From contig NZ_BLJF01000001.1 in the NCBI RefSeq assembly GCF_009932335.1, forward strand, positions 1,426,001 through 1,490,000: a stretch of DNA of 64,000 nt, written 5' to 3'. The translations under genes and the position numbers were made by a program. Shown piece after piece: positions 44,429 to 52,480 of this stretch (positions within the stretch are counted from its first letter, which is position 1; every line of letters begins with the position of its first letter). A model generated the notes under the pieces. It was given only the letters and a program-made list of their open reading frames with translations, was not told where the DNA came from and did no database searches. This DNA is from Pseudomonas asiatica. Its GTDB lineage: Bacteria; Pseudomonadota; Gammaproteobacteria; Pseudomonadales; Pseudomonadaceae.

Positions 44429-44971
44429 TCAACAACCACCCTCGTGCAGCGCCAGGCTCTGGCGCAACTGCACGAGCATGGCCTGTCGCAATGCCTGCGG
44501 CGCCTGCACGCGGATCGAGCCGGCCTGGGACAGCAGCCAGCCCATCAGCGAGCGGTTGTCGTCGACGGTAGCTACCAGGGTGGCACCACCTTCCGCCTGC
44601 AGCGTCAGTTGCATATCTGCCGACAGCGGCGACGCCTCAAGGCGCCGGGCAAGGGCATCATCGACCCAGGCGTGCAACTCGACCTGTTCCGCAGGTGTGA
44701 GCGCATCGGGCTGCAGCTGTTGCGCTTCGCCAGGGCTCAGGCCCGCTTGCCAGTACCAGCCGTAGGGCATGCCTTTGCTGTTGCACTGCAGCGGGAACAG
44801 TGCCGCGAGTTCGACCAGGTCGCGTTCGACCGTGCGTTTGCTGGTGATATGGCCAACGGTGGTCAGGGCGGCCTGCAACTGGGTGGAACTCATCCCCGGG
44901 TGACGGCCTGGCAGCAGCTTGAGCAACTGCCATTGGCGGGCGATGGTGTGGCGGGTAGGGTGGCTGGGCAA
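44429..44971 (-). CDS. YafY-like HTH regulator lacking the WYL core
   Basis: 180 residues, against about 300-330 for full WYL regulators. The N-terminal HTH (RQWQLLKLLPGRHPGMSSTQLQAAL and TSKRTVERDLVELA) is intact. After LTPAEQVELHAWVDDALARRLE the sequence goes straight to the C-terminal WCX-like part (PLSADMQLTLQAEGGATLVATVDDNRSLMGWLLSQ). The WYL domain between appears deleted in frame. It may still bind DNA without its usual ligand sensor. The genes upstream of it are decayed fragments, so it may be on the way out too. Confidence 0.6.
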   Translation of the reverse strand: MPSHPTRHTIARQWQLLKLLPGRHPGMSSTQLQAALTTVGHITSKRTVERDLVELAALFPLQCNSKGMPYGWYWQAGLSPGEAQQLQPDALTPAEQVELHAWVDDALARRLEASPLSADMQLTLQAEGGATLVATVDDNRSLMGWLLSQAGSIRVQAPQALRQAMLVQLRQSLALHEGGC

Positions 44972-45078
44972 AGGGCTCGTCCTTGAAGGCAGGCACGAAG
45001 CCTGCCTAAGTAGTGGCGTTTAGCTATTGCTCAGCATACCTTGTAGCAGAATGGGATCCAAGTTTTCGCATTTAGCGT

Positions 45079-45330
45079 TCAGTCCAGGCGCGTCACCCAT
45101 TTGCCTGTGCCTTGGCCCTCTTTCAGCTGCCGCAGAGCCTGTGGCAAAGCAGAGAAGGTGAACTCGCGGCGCTGTGGCACCTTCGGGAACCTTGGCCAAG
45201 GCCTGCCAGGCGGTCAGGGCGGGGCAGGGCACGGCGGCCGCGGCGGTGTCGCTGAGCGCGCTGTGGATATGCATGACCAGGCTTGCATCGAGCAGGCAGA
45301 GCTCGGCAAAACTGCCGTCACGCGCCAGCG
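45079..45330 (-). pseudogene. Remnant of a zinc-type alcohol dehydrogenase/quinone oxidoreductase
   Basis: Read on the minus strand, one frame gives SLARDGSFAELCLLDASLVM and AAAAVPCPALTAWQALAKVPE, the middle of a zinc-type ADH. Then the frame shifts and a large part is missing. Another frame resumes with REFTFSALPQALRQLKEG and QGTGKWVTRLD, the normal C-terminus, ending at the stop at 45079. Deletion and frameshift rule out an intact enzyme. Confidence 0.75.
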
Positions 45331-45385
45331 ATTGGGTGCGGGTCCTTTCGAGACGGGTGTGGGCTGCAAAGCAGCCCCAATTCAC

Positions 45386-45470
45386 TTAGCCGGGGGTTTT
45401 CGCCAAGGCTTCCAAGCCACCTTCATAGATGGCCTTGAACAGCGCTTCGGTCGCTTGGTAGCCGGGGTTG
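45386..45470 (-). pseudogene. C-terminal fragment of an unknown oxidoreductase-like gene
   Basis: The frame NPGYQATEALFKAIYEGGLE followed by ALAKTPG and a stop at 45386-45388 reads like a real protein end, with Pseudomonas-like codon use, but no start or upstream part remains. Family not recognised. Confidence 0.4.
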
Positions 45471-45473
45471 AAT

Positions 45474-45562
45474 TCAGATAGCCAGGCTGTCGACCACGCC
45501 GCCGTCGACCCGCAGCGCTGCACCGGTGGTGGCGGGCGTGCCCGCGAATGCGTCTGTCAGGC
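45474..45562 (-). pseudogene. C-terminal fragment of a short-chain dehydrogenase
   Basis: The minus-strand frame ends DAFAGTPATTGAALRVDGG, then VVDSLAI and a stop at 45474. This is the typical C-terminus of SDR enzymes (TGAxLRVDGG). The rest of the gene is absent. Together with the two fragments downstream it marks a decay zone, about 45000-45600, with no intact gene. Confidence 0.7.
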
Positions 45563-45706
45563 AACACAAAAGATTGACCCTTTCGCAACAGCCCAGTCGC
45601 AACCTTTGCTTCCAGATCAAAACTCATTGTCCCGCGCCCATCTTTTTCCCATCCCCACGTCCCCCCGAGAATCCACCCATCCCAACCTTCCACAGGTGAT
45701 TCTCAA

Positions 45707-46900
45707 ATGCCTCTCGCCTTGTTAGCCCTGACCCTGGCGGCCTTCGCCATCGGCACCACGGAGTTCGTGATCGTCGGCCTCATCCCGACCATCGCCAATG
45801 ACCTGGCAGTGACACTGCCTTCGGCCGGCCTGCTGGTAAGCCTTTACGCCCTCAGCGTCGCCATCGGCGCGCCCCTGCTCACCGCCATGACCGGTCGCGT
45901 CCCGCGCAAGCTGCTGCTGGTCGGCCTGATGGCGCTGTTCACCGCCGGTAACCTGGTAGCCTGGCAGGCGCCCAGCTACGAATCGCTGATCATGGCGCGC
46001 ATCCTCACCGGCCTGGCCCACGGGGTGTTCTTCTCGGTGGGCTCGATCATCGCCACCAGCCTGGTGCCGAAAGAAAAAGCCGCCAGCGCCATCGCCACCA
46101 TGTTCAGTGGCATGACCGTGGCCTTCGTCACCGGTATCCCGCTGGGTACCTTCATCGGCCAGCACTTCGGCTGGCGCGTGACCTTCCTGGTGGTGGCTGC
46201 CTTCGGCCTGGTGGCGCTGCTCGGCGCACTGCTGTTCGTGCCCAAGCGCATCCAGCACAGCCAGCCGGCACCGCTGCTGCGCCAACTGCGGGTGATGCTG
46301 CAACCGCGCCTGCTGCTGGTGTATGCCATGACTGCCGTGGGTTACGGCGGCTCGCTGATCGCCTTTACCTTCCTTGCCCCGATCCTGCAGGACCTCGCCG
46401 GCTTCGGCGCCAACAGCGTCGCCCTGGTGCTGCTCGCCTACGGTGTTTCGGTTGCCCTGGGCAACATCTGGGGCGGCCGCCTGGCCGACCGCAAAGGCCC
46501 GGTCAAGGCACTGTCGATCATCTTCCTGCTGCTGGCCGTGGTGCTGCTGGCGCTGACCTTCACCGCGCCGCATCCGGTGCTGGTGGTAATCACCGTACTG
46601 GCCTGGGGCGCGGTGGCCTTCGGCAATGTGCCGGGCCTGCAGGTGTACGTGGTGCAGCAGGCGGAAAAGGTCGCCCCCGACGCAGTCGACGTGGCGGCCG
46701 GTTTCAACATCGCCGCCTTCAACCTGGGTGTGGCCGGTGGCTCCTGGGGCGGTGCCCAGGTGGTGCAACAGCTCGGCCTCGGCCACACCCCATGGATTGC
46801 CGCGCTGGTCACCCTCGGTGCCCTGGCCCTGACCCTGTACAGCGGCCGCCTCGACCGCCGCGTACCTGCCCAGCCACAACCTGTCGTCAGCCGCGCCTGA
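45707..46900 (+). CDS. MFS exporter, DHA1 (AraJ/YdhP-like) family
   Basis: 397 residues, about twelve membrane segments, ribosome site AGGTGA before the ATG. Signature blocks: GTTEFVIVGLIPTIANDLAV, SLYALSVAIGAPLLTAMTGR and LTGLAHGVFFSVGSIIA. It differs clearly from the 40363 exporter. An Old Yellow Enzyme gene starts 30 bases after it, so the two are probably an operon and may handle the same electrophilic compound. Confidence 0.85.
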   Translation: MPLALLALTLAAFAIGTTEFVIVGLIPTIANDLAVTLPSAGLLVSLYALSVAIGAPLLTAMTGRVPRKLLLVGLMALFTAGNLVAWQAPSYESLIMARILTGLAHGVFFSVGSIIATSLVPKEKAASAIATMFSGMTVAFVTGIPLGTFIGQHFGWRVTFLVVAAFGLVALLGALLFVPKRIQHSQPAPLLRQLRVMLQPRLLLVYAMTAVGYGGSLIAFTFLAPILQDLAGFGANSVALVLLAYGVSVALGNIWGGRLADRKGPVKALSIIFLLLAVVLLALTFTAPHPVLVVITVLAWGAVAFGNVPGLQVYVVQQAEKVAPDAVDVAAGFNIAAFNLGVAGGSWGGAQVVQQLGLGHTPWIAALVTLGALALTLYSGRLDRRVPAQPQPVVSRA

Positions 46901-46930
46901 CCCCAGATTCGCCTTACGGAGATGCTCGCA

Positions 46931-48037
46931 ATGGCTCAAGATCCACTGTTCCAACCCCTGCAATTCGGCGCCCTTAACCTGGCCAACCGCGTGCTGATGC
47001 CACCGATGACCCGCTCCCGCGCTGCCCAGCCTGGCGATGTACCGACCGCGCTGATGGCCGAGTACTACGCACAACGCGCCAGTGCCGGGCTGATCGTCAG
47101 TGAAGGCACCTGGATCTCGCCACTGGGCAAGGGTTACGCCCGCACCCCGGGTATCCACACCCAGGCGCAGATCGACGGCTGGCGCCTGGTCACCGAGGCT
47201 GTGCATGCCGCGGGCGGGCGCATGTTCGCCCAGCTCTGGCACGTCGGCCGCCTCAGCCACAGCAGCCTGCTTGGTGGCCAGGCACCGGTGTCGTCCTCGG
47301 CGATGCAGGCTGAAGGCGTGAATGTGTTCATCGACAATGCCGACGGCACGCCAGGCTTTGTCCAGGCTTCCAAGCCGCGCGCGTTGAGCGAAGCGGAAAT
47401 TGCCGAGACCATCGAGCAATACCGCCAGGCTGCGCGCAACGCCATGGCCGCCGGTTTTGATGGTGTCGAGTTGCACGCGGCCAACGGTTACCTGGTCAAC
47501 CAGTTCCTCGATTCCGGCGCCAACGACCGCACCGACCGCTTCGGCGGTTCGCTGGAAAACCGCCTGCGTTTCCTCGACCTGGTCACCCGTGCGCTGGTCG
47601 AAGGTACCGGCGACGCCCAGCGTGTAGGCGTACGCCTGGCGCCGCTGACCACGCTCAATGGCTGTGTCGACGCCGACCCGGTCACCACCTATACCGCAGC
47701 GGCCAAGCGCCTGGGTGAAATCGGCATCGGCTACCTGCACATTGCCGAAGCCGACTGGGATGACGCGCCGGACATGCCGGTGGACTTCAAGCAACAGCTG
47801 CGGGCGGTGTTCCCCGGGGTGATGGTGTATGCCGGCAAATACACCGGCGAACGTGCACGGCGCGCGCTGGAGGAGGGCTGGGCTGACCTGGTCGGCTTCG
47901 GCCGGCCATTCGTGGCCAACCCGGACCTGCCGGCGCGGCTGAAACTGAATGCGCCCCTGGCCGAGCACGAACGGGCCACGCTGTTCGGTGGTGATGCCCA
48001 TGGCCTGACCGACTATCCGGTCATGGCAACAGCCTGA
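46931..48037 (+). CDS. Alkene reductase, Old Yellow Enzyme family
   Basis: 368 residues from the ATG at 46931; GGAG lies ten bases upstream, and the ATG at 46922 is too close to it. An FMN TIM barrel with LANRVLMPPMTRSRA, then QLWHVGRLSH, and GFDGVELHAANGYLVNQFLD including the substrate-binding His and Asn pair, then RTDRFGGSLENR. NADPH-dependent reduction of activated alkenes or nitro compounds (NemA/XenB type). Operon partner of the exporter upstream. Confidence 0.9.
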   Translation: MAQDPLFQPLQFGALNLANRVLMPPMTRSRAAQPGDVPTALMAEYYAQRASAGLIVSEGTWISPLGKGYARTPGIHTQAQIDGWRLVTEAVHAAGGRMFAQLWHVGRLSHSSLLGGQAPVSSSAMQAEGVNVFIDNADGTPGFVQASKPRALSEAEIAETIEQYRQAARNAMAAGFDGVELHAANGYLVNQFLDSGANDRTDRFGGSLENRLRFLDLVTRALVEGTGDAQRVGVRLAPLTTLNGCVDADPVTTYTAAAKRLGEIGIGYLHIAEADWDDAPDMPVDFKQQLRAVFPGVMVYAGKYTGERARRALEEGWADLVGFGRPFVANPDLPARLKLNAPLAEHERATLFGGDAHGLTDYPVMATA

Positions 48038-48087
48038 CCCCGACCGCTCCTCATGGAACTGCAAATGACTCATTGAGTTAGCAGGGA

Positions 48088-48138
48088 CCCTGTGGGAGCG
48101 GCTTTAGCCGCGAACACCGGCGCAGCCGGTGCCATGCA
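48088..48138. repeat. REP element
   Basis: CCTGTGGGAGCGGCTTTAGCC followed by GCGAACACCGGCGCAGCCGGTG. It ends the transcript region of the alkene reductase gene and precedes the toxin-antitoxin promoter. Confidence 0.8.
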
Positions 48139-48234
48139 CCGCGTTGGATTCAAAGGGCTGGTCGATCTCCCACAAAGACGGCATTTCGCCTGTCGTGTCT
48201 CACCTCTATGCTTGAGCAGTGACGACTTGTTTGT

Positions 48235-48249
48235 GTCCTATATATGGAC
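48235..48249. promoter_or_regulatory. Possible operator of the toxin-antitoxin pair
   Basis: GTCC and GGAC flank an AT-rich centre (TATATAT), a short palindrome of the type bound by RelB-like antitoxins. It overlaps the likely promoter region, 32 bases before the antitoxin start; exact -35 and -10 boxes are uncertain. Confidence 0.4.
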
Positions 48250-48280
48250 CAAAATATGGCTCTCTATTGAGGGTGCAAAC

Positions 48281-48526
48281 ATGCAAAACATATTCGCTGA
48301 CGTGGCCGTAAGCGTGTCGGAACTGAAAAAGAACCCATCCGCGGTGATGACCGGCGCTGCGGGTATGCCCGTCGCCGTGCTCAATCACAACCGCGTGATG
48401 GGTTACATGGTGCCGGCCGAACTGTACGAGGCCATGATGGAACGCTTGGAAGATCTCGAATTGAGCGAACTGGCCAAGTCGAGGTTGGGTGAAAAAGGCG
48501 TACCGGTATCCCTGGATGACCTATAA
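48281..48526 (+). CDS. RelB/Phd-type antitoxin
   Basis: 81 residues with GAGGG before the ATG at 48281. The N-terminal DVAVSVSELKKNPSAVM and GMPVAVLNHNRVMGYMVPAEL match the DNA-binding Phd/RelB fold, and a charged helix follows (EAMMERLEDLELSELAKSR). It should neutralise the following toxin and repress its own promoter. The reading frame overlaps the toxin start by eleven bases. Confidence 0.85.
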   Translation: MQNIFADVAVSVSELKKNPSAVMTGAAGMPVAVLNHNRVMGYMVPAELYEAMMERLEDLELSELAKSRLGEKGVPVSLDDL

Positions 48527-48797
48527 ACTCGAATTCCTGCCTTCGGCACTGAAAGAGTGGGGCAAGCTAGGCCACACCGTGCGCGAACAGATCAAGAAAA
48601 AACTCGCCGAGCGCCTGCAGTCACCCAAGGTACAGGCCGACGCGCTGCGTGACCTGCCGAACCACTACAAAATCAAGCTCAAGGCCTCTGGATATCGCCT
48701 CGTCTATCGAGTCGAGGACGAGCGTATCGTTGTAGTGGTGGTATCGGTTGGCAAACGCGAGCGTAGCGAGGTGTATCGATCCGCTCAGAAGCGGTAA
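48516..48797 (+). CDS. RelE-type toxin
   Basis: 93 residues. The ATG at 48516 lies inside the end of the antitoxin, as in coupled toxin-antitoxin pairs. RelE features: LEFLPSALKEWGKLG, then LRDLPNHYKIKLKASGYRLVYRVED and the C-terminal VSVGKRERSEVYRSAQKR. The family usually cleaves mRNA at the ribosome; here the residues Lys, Arg and Glu are present but activity is not proven. Confidence 0.85.
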   Translation: MTYKLEFLPSALKEWGKLGHTVREQIKKKLAERLQSPKVQADALRDLPNHYKIKLKASGYRLVYRVEDERIVVVVVSVGKRERSEVYRSAQKR

Positions 48798-48812
48798 ACG
48801 CCATCATGGCCA

Positions 48813-49445
48813 TCAACCAAACGCCGCACGCTGCCAATGCGCCTCGCTTATGATCGCAATGTTCGCACCCGCTTCCCTGATTTCCACGGCTTTCTTGATC
48901 TTCGTGCCATAACTGCTGTGCAGCCACTGCTCGTTGCCAATACTGCCAATGACCAGGTAGTGGGTCTTCTTGTTCACCCCCGCGGCGATTGAACCCCCAC
49001 GTTCGACTACCAGCGCTTCGCATGCTTTGCGAGGCCCGTAAGCCATTGTGCCGGTAAACAGGAACATGCGGCCTGTCCACTCCAGTGTGGGTTCGGGGTT
49101 ATCGAGTGGCAGTGAGGTGGGTGAAGAGAATGGGTTGTCGCTGCAGCGCGGCTTGCCGGTGAACTGCTGCAATAGCTCAAGCAGTTCAGCCGACTCGGCA
49201 GCATCCAGCATATTGTCCTTGAGCATGTCGCTCAGGCGCCGGTACAGCAAATTGATGACCGGATCCTCAAGATGAACGAGTTGCTGCTCCATCCATCCTT
49301 TGAGGAACTCGGCTTCTTGTTGATTGACCTGATTGTCAGCAGTCAGGCCCGCAGCGATTCCAATCAACCCATCAACCGAGCGCTGCGCGATCCGCGCTTC
49401 GTGAAAAAAGCGGCTGTTCTGAAATTCCTGATGAAGATCGACCAT
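48813..49445 (-). CDS. BRCT-domain protein
   Basis: 210 residues. The N-terminal 100 are helical (AEFLKGWMEQQLVHLEDPV). A C-terminal BRCT-like domain of the DNA-ligase type covers about 118-205: RMFLFTGTMAYGPRKACEALV, ERGGSIAAGVNKKTHYLVIG and ISEAHWQRA. The BRCT part binds proteins or DNA ends. It lies 16 bases after the hypothetical gene 49462-49857 on the same strand and probably shares its transcript. Role unknown. Confidence 0.75.
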   Translation of the reverse strand: MVDLHQEFQNSRFFHEARIAQRSVDGLIGIAAGLTADNQVNQQEAEFLKGWMEQQLVHLEDPVINLLYRRLSDMLKDNMLDAAESAELLELLQQFTGKPRCSDNPFSSPTSLPLDNPEPTLEWTGRMFLFTGTMAYGPRKACEALVVERGGSIAAGVNKKTHYLVIGSIGNEQWLHSSYGTKIKKAVEIREAGANIAIISEAHWQRAAFG

Positions 49446-49461
49446 TCCCTGTTCCTCGTTG

Positions 49462-49857
49462 CTATTCCATCAGCATCACAGCGTTGGCGTATTTTTCCTG
49501 GTCCGGTGTGAACGTTGTCAGCATGCCGGTGTGATTACAGGTCAGGGTAAGCTCTGTTCGCGTATCGATGAACAGATCCTCGCCGCGAAGGCCCTGCCAT
49601 TGCGCCAGGTACTTGAACGAACCGTACTTCATCGGTTTCTTCAATGCGCGATCATGGCCACCTTTCCAACCTAGCACCGGGAGTGCGCCATCGGCGCAGT
49701 GCCGGGCAAGTTCTGGCTGGGCCAGAGCCCGCTCACGGCCAATCTCCCAGCAGCGGATCAAGCCCTCGTCGGGCCCCTTCCATGCTTCTTCCCAAGTGAT
49801 CAAGGGGCGGATGGGGTGATGAATAGGGCGTCGAATGACCCCGGTAGCTCGATCCAT
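49462..49857 (-). CDS. Hypothetical protein, partner of the BRCT gene
   Basis: 131 residues, soluble; blocks such as WEEAWKGPDEGLIRCWEIGRER and KPMKYGSFKYLAQWQGLRGEDLFID look conserved but I know no family. Located directly before the BRCT gene and probably co-transcribed. The ATG at 49857 has no strong ribosome site. Confidence 0.45.
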   Translation of the reverse strand: MDRATGVIRRPIHHPIRPLITWEEAWKGPDEGLIRCWEIGRERALAQPELARHCADGALPVLGWKGGHDRALKKPMKYGSFKYLAQWQGLRGEDLFIDTRTELTLTCNHTGMLTTFTPDQEKYANAVMLME

Positions 49858-49945
49858 GACTGAGATTGTCCGTAATGTTCAGTTGGTCTGGATGCTACTA
49901 ATTGGCCACTATCGTGTCCAGTGCTCGCCGACCCCAGCTCTGCGT

Positions 49946-50854
49946 TCAGTCAAGGCTGTGCTGCAACGCCTCGATAAACACCTCTTCCGCGCGGCTGAAG
50001 CGCTGCTCCCTGTTCCACAACAGGTGGATATCCACATCGGCAATCCCTTCCTGCGGCGGCAGCTTCCACAACAACCCGGCGTCTACATCCGGCGCTACCA
50101 CATGCTCGGGCAGGCAACCTATGCCAAACCCGGCAATCACCAGCCGGCGTACCTCCTCAAGGCTTGGTGACGATGCCACGATCCGCCCGGCAAACCCCTG
50201 CTGGTCGCGGAAAATGGTCAGGGGCGACAGCATGCCGCCAATCTGGTCACTGGTGAAACTGACGAAGTTCTCGCGCTGCAGATCGCCCTCGTCCTGGCCA
50301 AATAATGCGTGGTGCTTGCCACAGAAGAATGCATAGCGCTGGCGCAGGAACAACCGTTGCTCCAGCCGTGGCTGCGCACGCCGGTTAAGGCTGAGGCCCG
50401 CCGTGGCGGTTTTTTCCTGCAGGGCGGCAACGATGTCGGAGCTGCGCATCACGTCGATCTCCAGCTCCACCCGCGGGTGCTGGCGGTGGAAGTCGGCGAG
50501 GAAGTCGTCGAAGTGTTCGTTGACGATACGGCTGATCATCAGCAGGCGTACCTTGCCCACCAGTTCGTCCGCCGGCTGCACCAGCAAGCCGCCGATCTGC
50601 GACATCTGCCCATAGACCTCGCCAGCCAGCTGGAACAGCTGCTCGCCCATTTCCGTCAGCACGAAGCGCGGCCCGCGGCGGGCGATGAGCTGGCGGCCAA
50701 GCTGTTCTTCAAGGCGCTTGAGCGCCTGGCTCACTGCCGGCTGGGTGAGGTGCAGGCGGGCGGCCGCACGGCTGATGGACAGCTCCTGGCCGATGACCCG
50801 GAAGGTGCGCAGCAGGTTCCAGTCGAGGCGGTCGTTGAGCAGACGGTCGGGCAT
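49946..50854 (-). CDS. LysR-family regulator
   Basis: 302 residues. HTH at about 15-75 (FRVIGQELSISRAAARLHLTQPAVSQALKRLEEQLG), then the periplasmic-binding-like effector domain. It is divergent from the transporter/amidohydrolase/deacetylase operon, which it probably regulates. A BIME lies between the two. Confidence 0.9.
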   Translation of the reverse strand: MPDRLLNDRLDWNLLRTFRVIGQELSISRAAARLHLTQPAVSQALKRLEEQLGRQLIARRGPRFVLTEMGEQLFQLAGEVYGQMSQIGGLLVQPADELVGKVRLLMISRIVNEHFDDFLADFHRQHPRVELEIDVMRSSDIVAALQEKTATAGLSLNRRAQPRLEQRLFLRQRYAFFCGKHHALFGQDEGDLQRENFVSFTSDQIGGMLSPLTIFRDQQGFAGRIVASSPSLEEVRRLVIAGFGIGCLPEHVVAPDVDAGLLWKLPPQEGIADVDIHLLWNREQRFSRAEEVFIEALQHSLD

Positions 50855-50969
50855 GGCAGGGCTCGATAATAAGCAAGGCTAATATTTCGAATAATAAATA
50901 GAAAATTGACTAATCATAGCCCCGGGCCGATAAATCGCAGGTATCGAGGCCTGTTGAATCGGTGCTGGC

Positions 50970-51058
50970 TTCTTCGCGGGTAAACCCGCTCCCACAGGTA
51001 CTGCAGCGCTTGCAGACCTTGTGCAATCCCTGTGGGAGCGGGTTTACCCGCGAAGAAG
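50970..51058. repeat. BIME in the LysR/transporter intergenic region
   Basis: TTCGCGGGTAAACCCGCTCCC and its inverse GGGAGCGGGTTTACCCGCGAA. It lies within the divergent promoter region, closer to the transporter. Confidence 0.85.
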
Positions 51059-51145
51059 CTGACACCAGACCAACAGGCCAAGCGCCACAAGAGCGCCACC
51101 GTGCCCCTGACAACTCCTGCCAGAACAACAAGCAAAGGAGCCCCC

Positions 51146-52450
51146 ATGAAGCCCACCGCTTCCCCCCAGCCACGCCGTGCCGCCGCCGCCGCGTTCATCG
51201 GCACCATGATCGAGTGGTACGACTTTTACATCTACGCCACCGCCGCTGCCCTGGTGTTCGGCGCGCTGTTCTTCCCCTCCGACAACAGCCTGTTCAGCAC
51301 CATGGCCGCGTTCGGTACCTTCGCCGTTGGCTTCTTCGCCCGGCCGCTGGGGGGCATCGTCTTCGGCCACGTGGGCGACCGTATCGGCCGCAAGAAGTCG
51401 CTGGTCATCACCTTGCTGATGATGGGCATCGTCACCGTGGGCATCGGCCTGCTGCCGACCTACGCACAAATCGGCGCCACCGCGCCGGTACTGCTGATCC
51501 TGCTGCGCATCGTCCAGGGCATTGCCGTGGGCGGCGAGTGGGGCGGGGCGGTGCTGATGGCCGGTGAGCATGCACCCAAGGGCCGGCGCAACTTCTTCGC
51601 TTCGTTCGCCCAGCTGGGCAGCCCGGCGGGCCTGATCCTGTCGCTGCTGGCCTTCGGCGCGGTCACCCGCCTGCCGGAAGAAGACCTGATGAACTGGGGC
51701 TGGCGCGTGCCATTCCTGGCCAGCGCGCTGTTGCTGCTGGTGGGCCTGGCGATTCGCCTGGGGGTGAATGAGTCGCCCGAGTTCATCGCCAGCCGCGAGC
51801 AGGCGGAAAAGGCCCGGCGCAAGGAGCAGGCCCCGGTATTCGAAGTGCTGCGCACGGCCTGGCGCCCGCTGTTGCTGTGCATCGGTGCCAATACCCTGGG
51901 TATTGCCGGGGTCTACTTCACCAACACCTTCATGATCAGCTACACCACCACGCAATTGCACCTGGAGCGCTCCTTGATCCTGGAATGCCTGTTCTTCGTG
52001 GCGATCATCCAGTTCTGCGTGCAGCCGTTGGCCGCCTGGCTATCGGAAAAAATCGGCGCCACCCGCTTCCTGGCCCTGGTCGCGTTGCTGGCGATGGCCT
52101 CGCCGTACCCGATGTTCGTGCTGGTCAGCTCGGGCCAGGGCCCGTTGATCGTGCTCGGCATCGCCCTGGCCGCAGCGTGCATGGCGTCGTTCTACGCGGT
52201 GATCGCCGGCTATGTCAGCGGCATGTTCGACACCCGCGTGCGCTACACCGCCATATCCCTGGCCTACCAGATCTGCGGCGCCATCGCGGGCGGCCTGACC
52301 CCGCTGATCGGTACCTGGCTGGCCCACACCTTCACCGGCCAATGGTGGCCGATGGCGGTGTTCTACACCCTGATCGCCACCATCTCGCTGGTCTGCGTGC
52401 TCGCCCTGGCGCGCCAGTACGCCCGCAGCCAGCGCCTGGAACTGGCCTGA
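51146..52450 (+). CDS. MFS transporter, metabolite:H+ symporter (MHS) family
   Basis: 434 residues from the ATG at 51146 (AAAGGAG upstream). MHS signature: GTMIEWYDFYIYATAAALVFGALFF, GFFARPLGGIVFGHVGDRIGRKKSL, and GIAVGGEWGGAVLMAGEHAP. It should import an amide or organic acid by proton symport. It is followed 30 bases later by the amidohydrolase and then the deacetylase-family gene, so all three act on the same unknown compound. Confidence 0.85.
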   Translation: MKPTASPQPRRAAAAAFIGTMIEWYDFYIYATAAALVFGALFFPSDNSLFSTMAAFGTFAVGFFARPLGGIVFGHVGDRIGRKKSLVITLLMMGIVTVGIGLLPTYAQIGATAPVLLILLRIVQGIAVGGEWGGAVLMAGEHAPKGRRNFFASFAQLGSPAGLILSLLAFGAVTRLPEEDLMNWGWRVPFLASALLLLVGLAIRLGVNESPEFIASREQAEKARRKEQAPVFEVLRTAWRPLLLCIGANTLGIAGVYFTNTFMISYTTTQLHLERSLILECLFFVAIIQFCVQPLAAWLSEKIGATRFLALVALLAMASPYPMFVLVSSGQGPLIVLGIALAAACMASFYAVIAGYVSGMFDTRVRYTAISLAYQICGAIAGGLTPLIGTWLAHTFTGQWWPMAVFYTLIATISLVCVLALARQYARSQRLELA

Positions 52451-52480
52451 TCGAACCGCTTTTTTCTGGAGTACCCGCAC

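Noticed and set aside
45722..48073. 783-codon open frame on the minus strand
   Set aside because: It is antisense to the MFS exporter and alkene reductase, which have clear family motifs; the frame is a by-product of high GC at third codon positions.
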